From Tubiluchus corallicola (taxonomy: Eukaryota; Priapulida; Priapulimorpha; Priapulimorphida; Tubiluchidae), in NCBI GenBank assembly GCA_030141605.1, contig JAQGDQ010001318.1, forward strand, positions 17,501-47,622: a stretch of 30,122 nt of DNA, in the 5' to 3' direction. Of the stretch, positions 29,770 to 30,122 are shown piece after piece. How positions within the stretch are numbered: the first letter of the stretch is position 1; the number at the start of each line of letters is the position of its first letter. Both the position numbers and the translations under genes were made by a program. Under the pieces are notes generated by a model. It did no database searches, had not been told where the DNA came from, and saw only the letters and a list, made by a program, of their open reading frames with translations.

Positions 29770-30122
29770 TACTCGGAGATTATCCTAAGACTGTCCACTT
29801 ACTTAAGCTTTCCATGAATCAATTCAGCCATCAATGGAGCAAAGAAAAGACAGATTGCACGCATGAATGGATTTCACACAAAAAACCTCAATGGAACATC
29901 TCTTATTTCTGTTTGGTGGCAAAAGGTGGAGAGTGTCATGCCCTTGGACGATTGAAGTGCATCACATGATCACAATTTCTGCAATGGAAGTGGTGCTGGC
30001 AAGCCACACCTGGTATTTTCTCGATTAACTGCTGTACTTGCTTGCCCGAGGGCAGGTTTCTTATATTAAAATTCTGCTTATCCAAAGTTTATAACAGACA
30101 TAATGGGTTTTCAAGAATTATG
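29770..30122. other. Right edge, unassigned
   Basis: May hold the 3' UTR of the LINE remnant; nothing else recognised. Confidence 0.35.

Overview
The window is metazoan nuclear DNA, AT-rich, and reads as one intron-rich gene on the minus strand packed with tandem repeats and interspersed elements. The split exons with GT-AG introns, a KDM3-type histone demethylase, a LINE remnant, a 5S-rRNA-derived element and several MITE-like elements all point to an animal, most likely an invertebrate. I cannot name the species from sequence alone.

Main gene: reading from about 28699 down to 3062, I could join 16 coding exons with consistent splice phases into one open frame of 1276 codons plus a TGA stop. 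The product is a lysine-specific demethylase 3 (KDM3/JMJD1 family; H3K9me1/me2 demethylase). In order it has a long polar N-terminal region (27154-28699) with a four-copy 30-residue repeat and basic patches, the Cys-rich linker and KDM3 zinc finger (25778-25961, 23676-23899, 21639-21917, 20865-20995), a Ser/Pro/Thr-type linker (19331-19463, 18113-18249), and the JmjC domain over the last ten exons (16756 down to 3062). The JmjC exons carry the iron ligands His-x-Asp (exon 13227-13346) and the distal His (exon 6120-6296). The usual N-terminal part of the protein is not recognisable here and probably lies beyond the right edge.

Introns: these hold most of the unusual material. The intron after exon 6120-6296 contains a 66-bp minisatellite that is a tandem multiplication of that exon's own 3' end and 5' splice site. 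The intron before exon 14606-14696 holds a 40-bp minisatellite whose gene-sense unit looks like a 3' splice site. The first intron in the window holds two inverted arrays of a 34-bp unit. The last intron holds a pyrimidine tract and a complementary purine tract. The largest intron (7766-13226) holds a nested MITE pair, a 72-bp eight-copy array and one of two copies of a 500-600 bp dispersed element. A 5S-rRNA-derived SINE-like element sits in the intron at 16757-18112.

Flanks: the left 3 kb (downstream of the gene) has a 123-bp duplication, a diverged segment repeated near 12 kb, two opposed tRNA-like SINE heads and a candidate poly(A) signal. The right 1.4 kb has a decayed 3' end of a non-LTR retrotransposon on the plus strand. 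I found no prokaryotic features, no CRISPR and no second intact protein gene.
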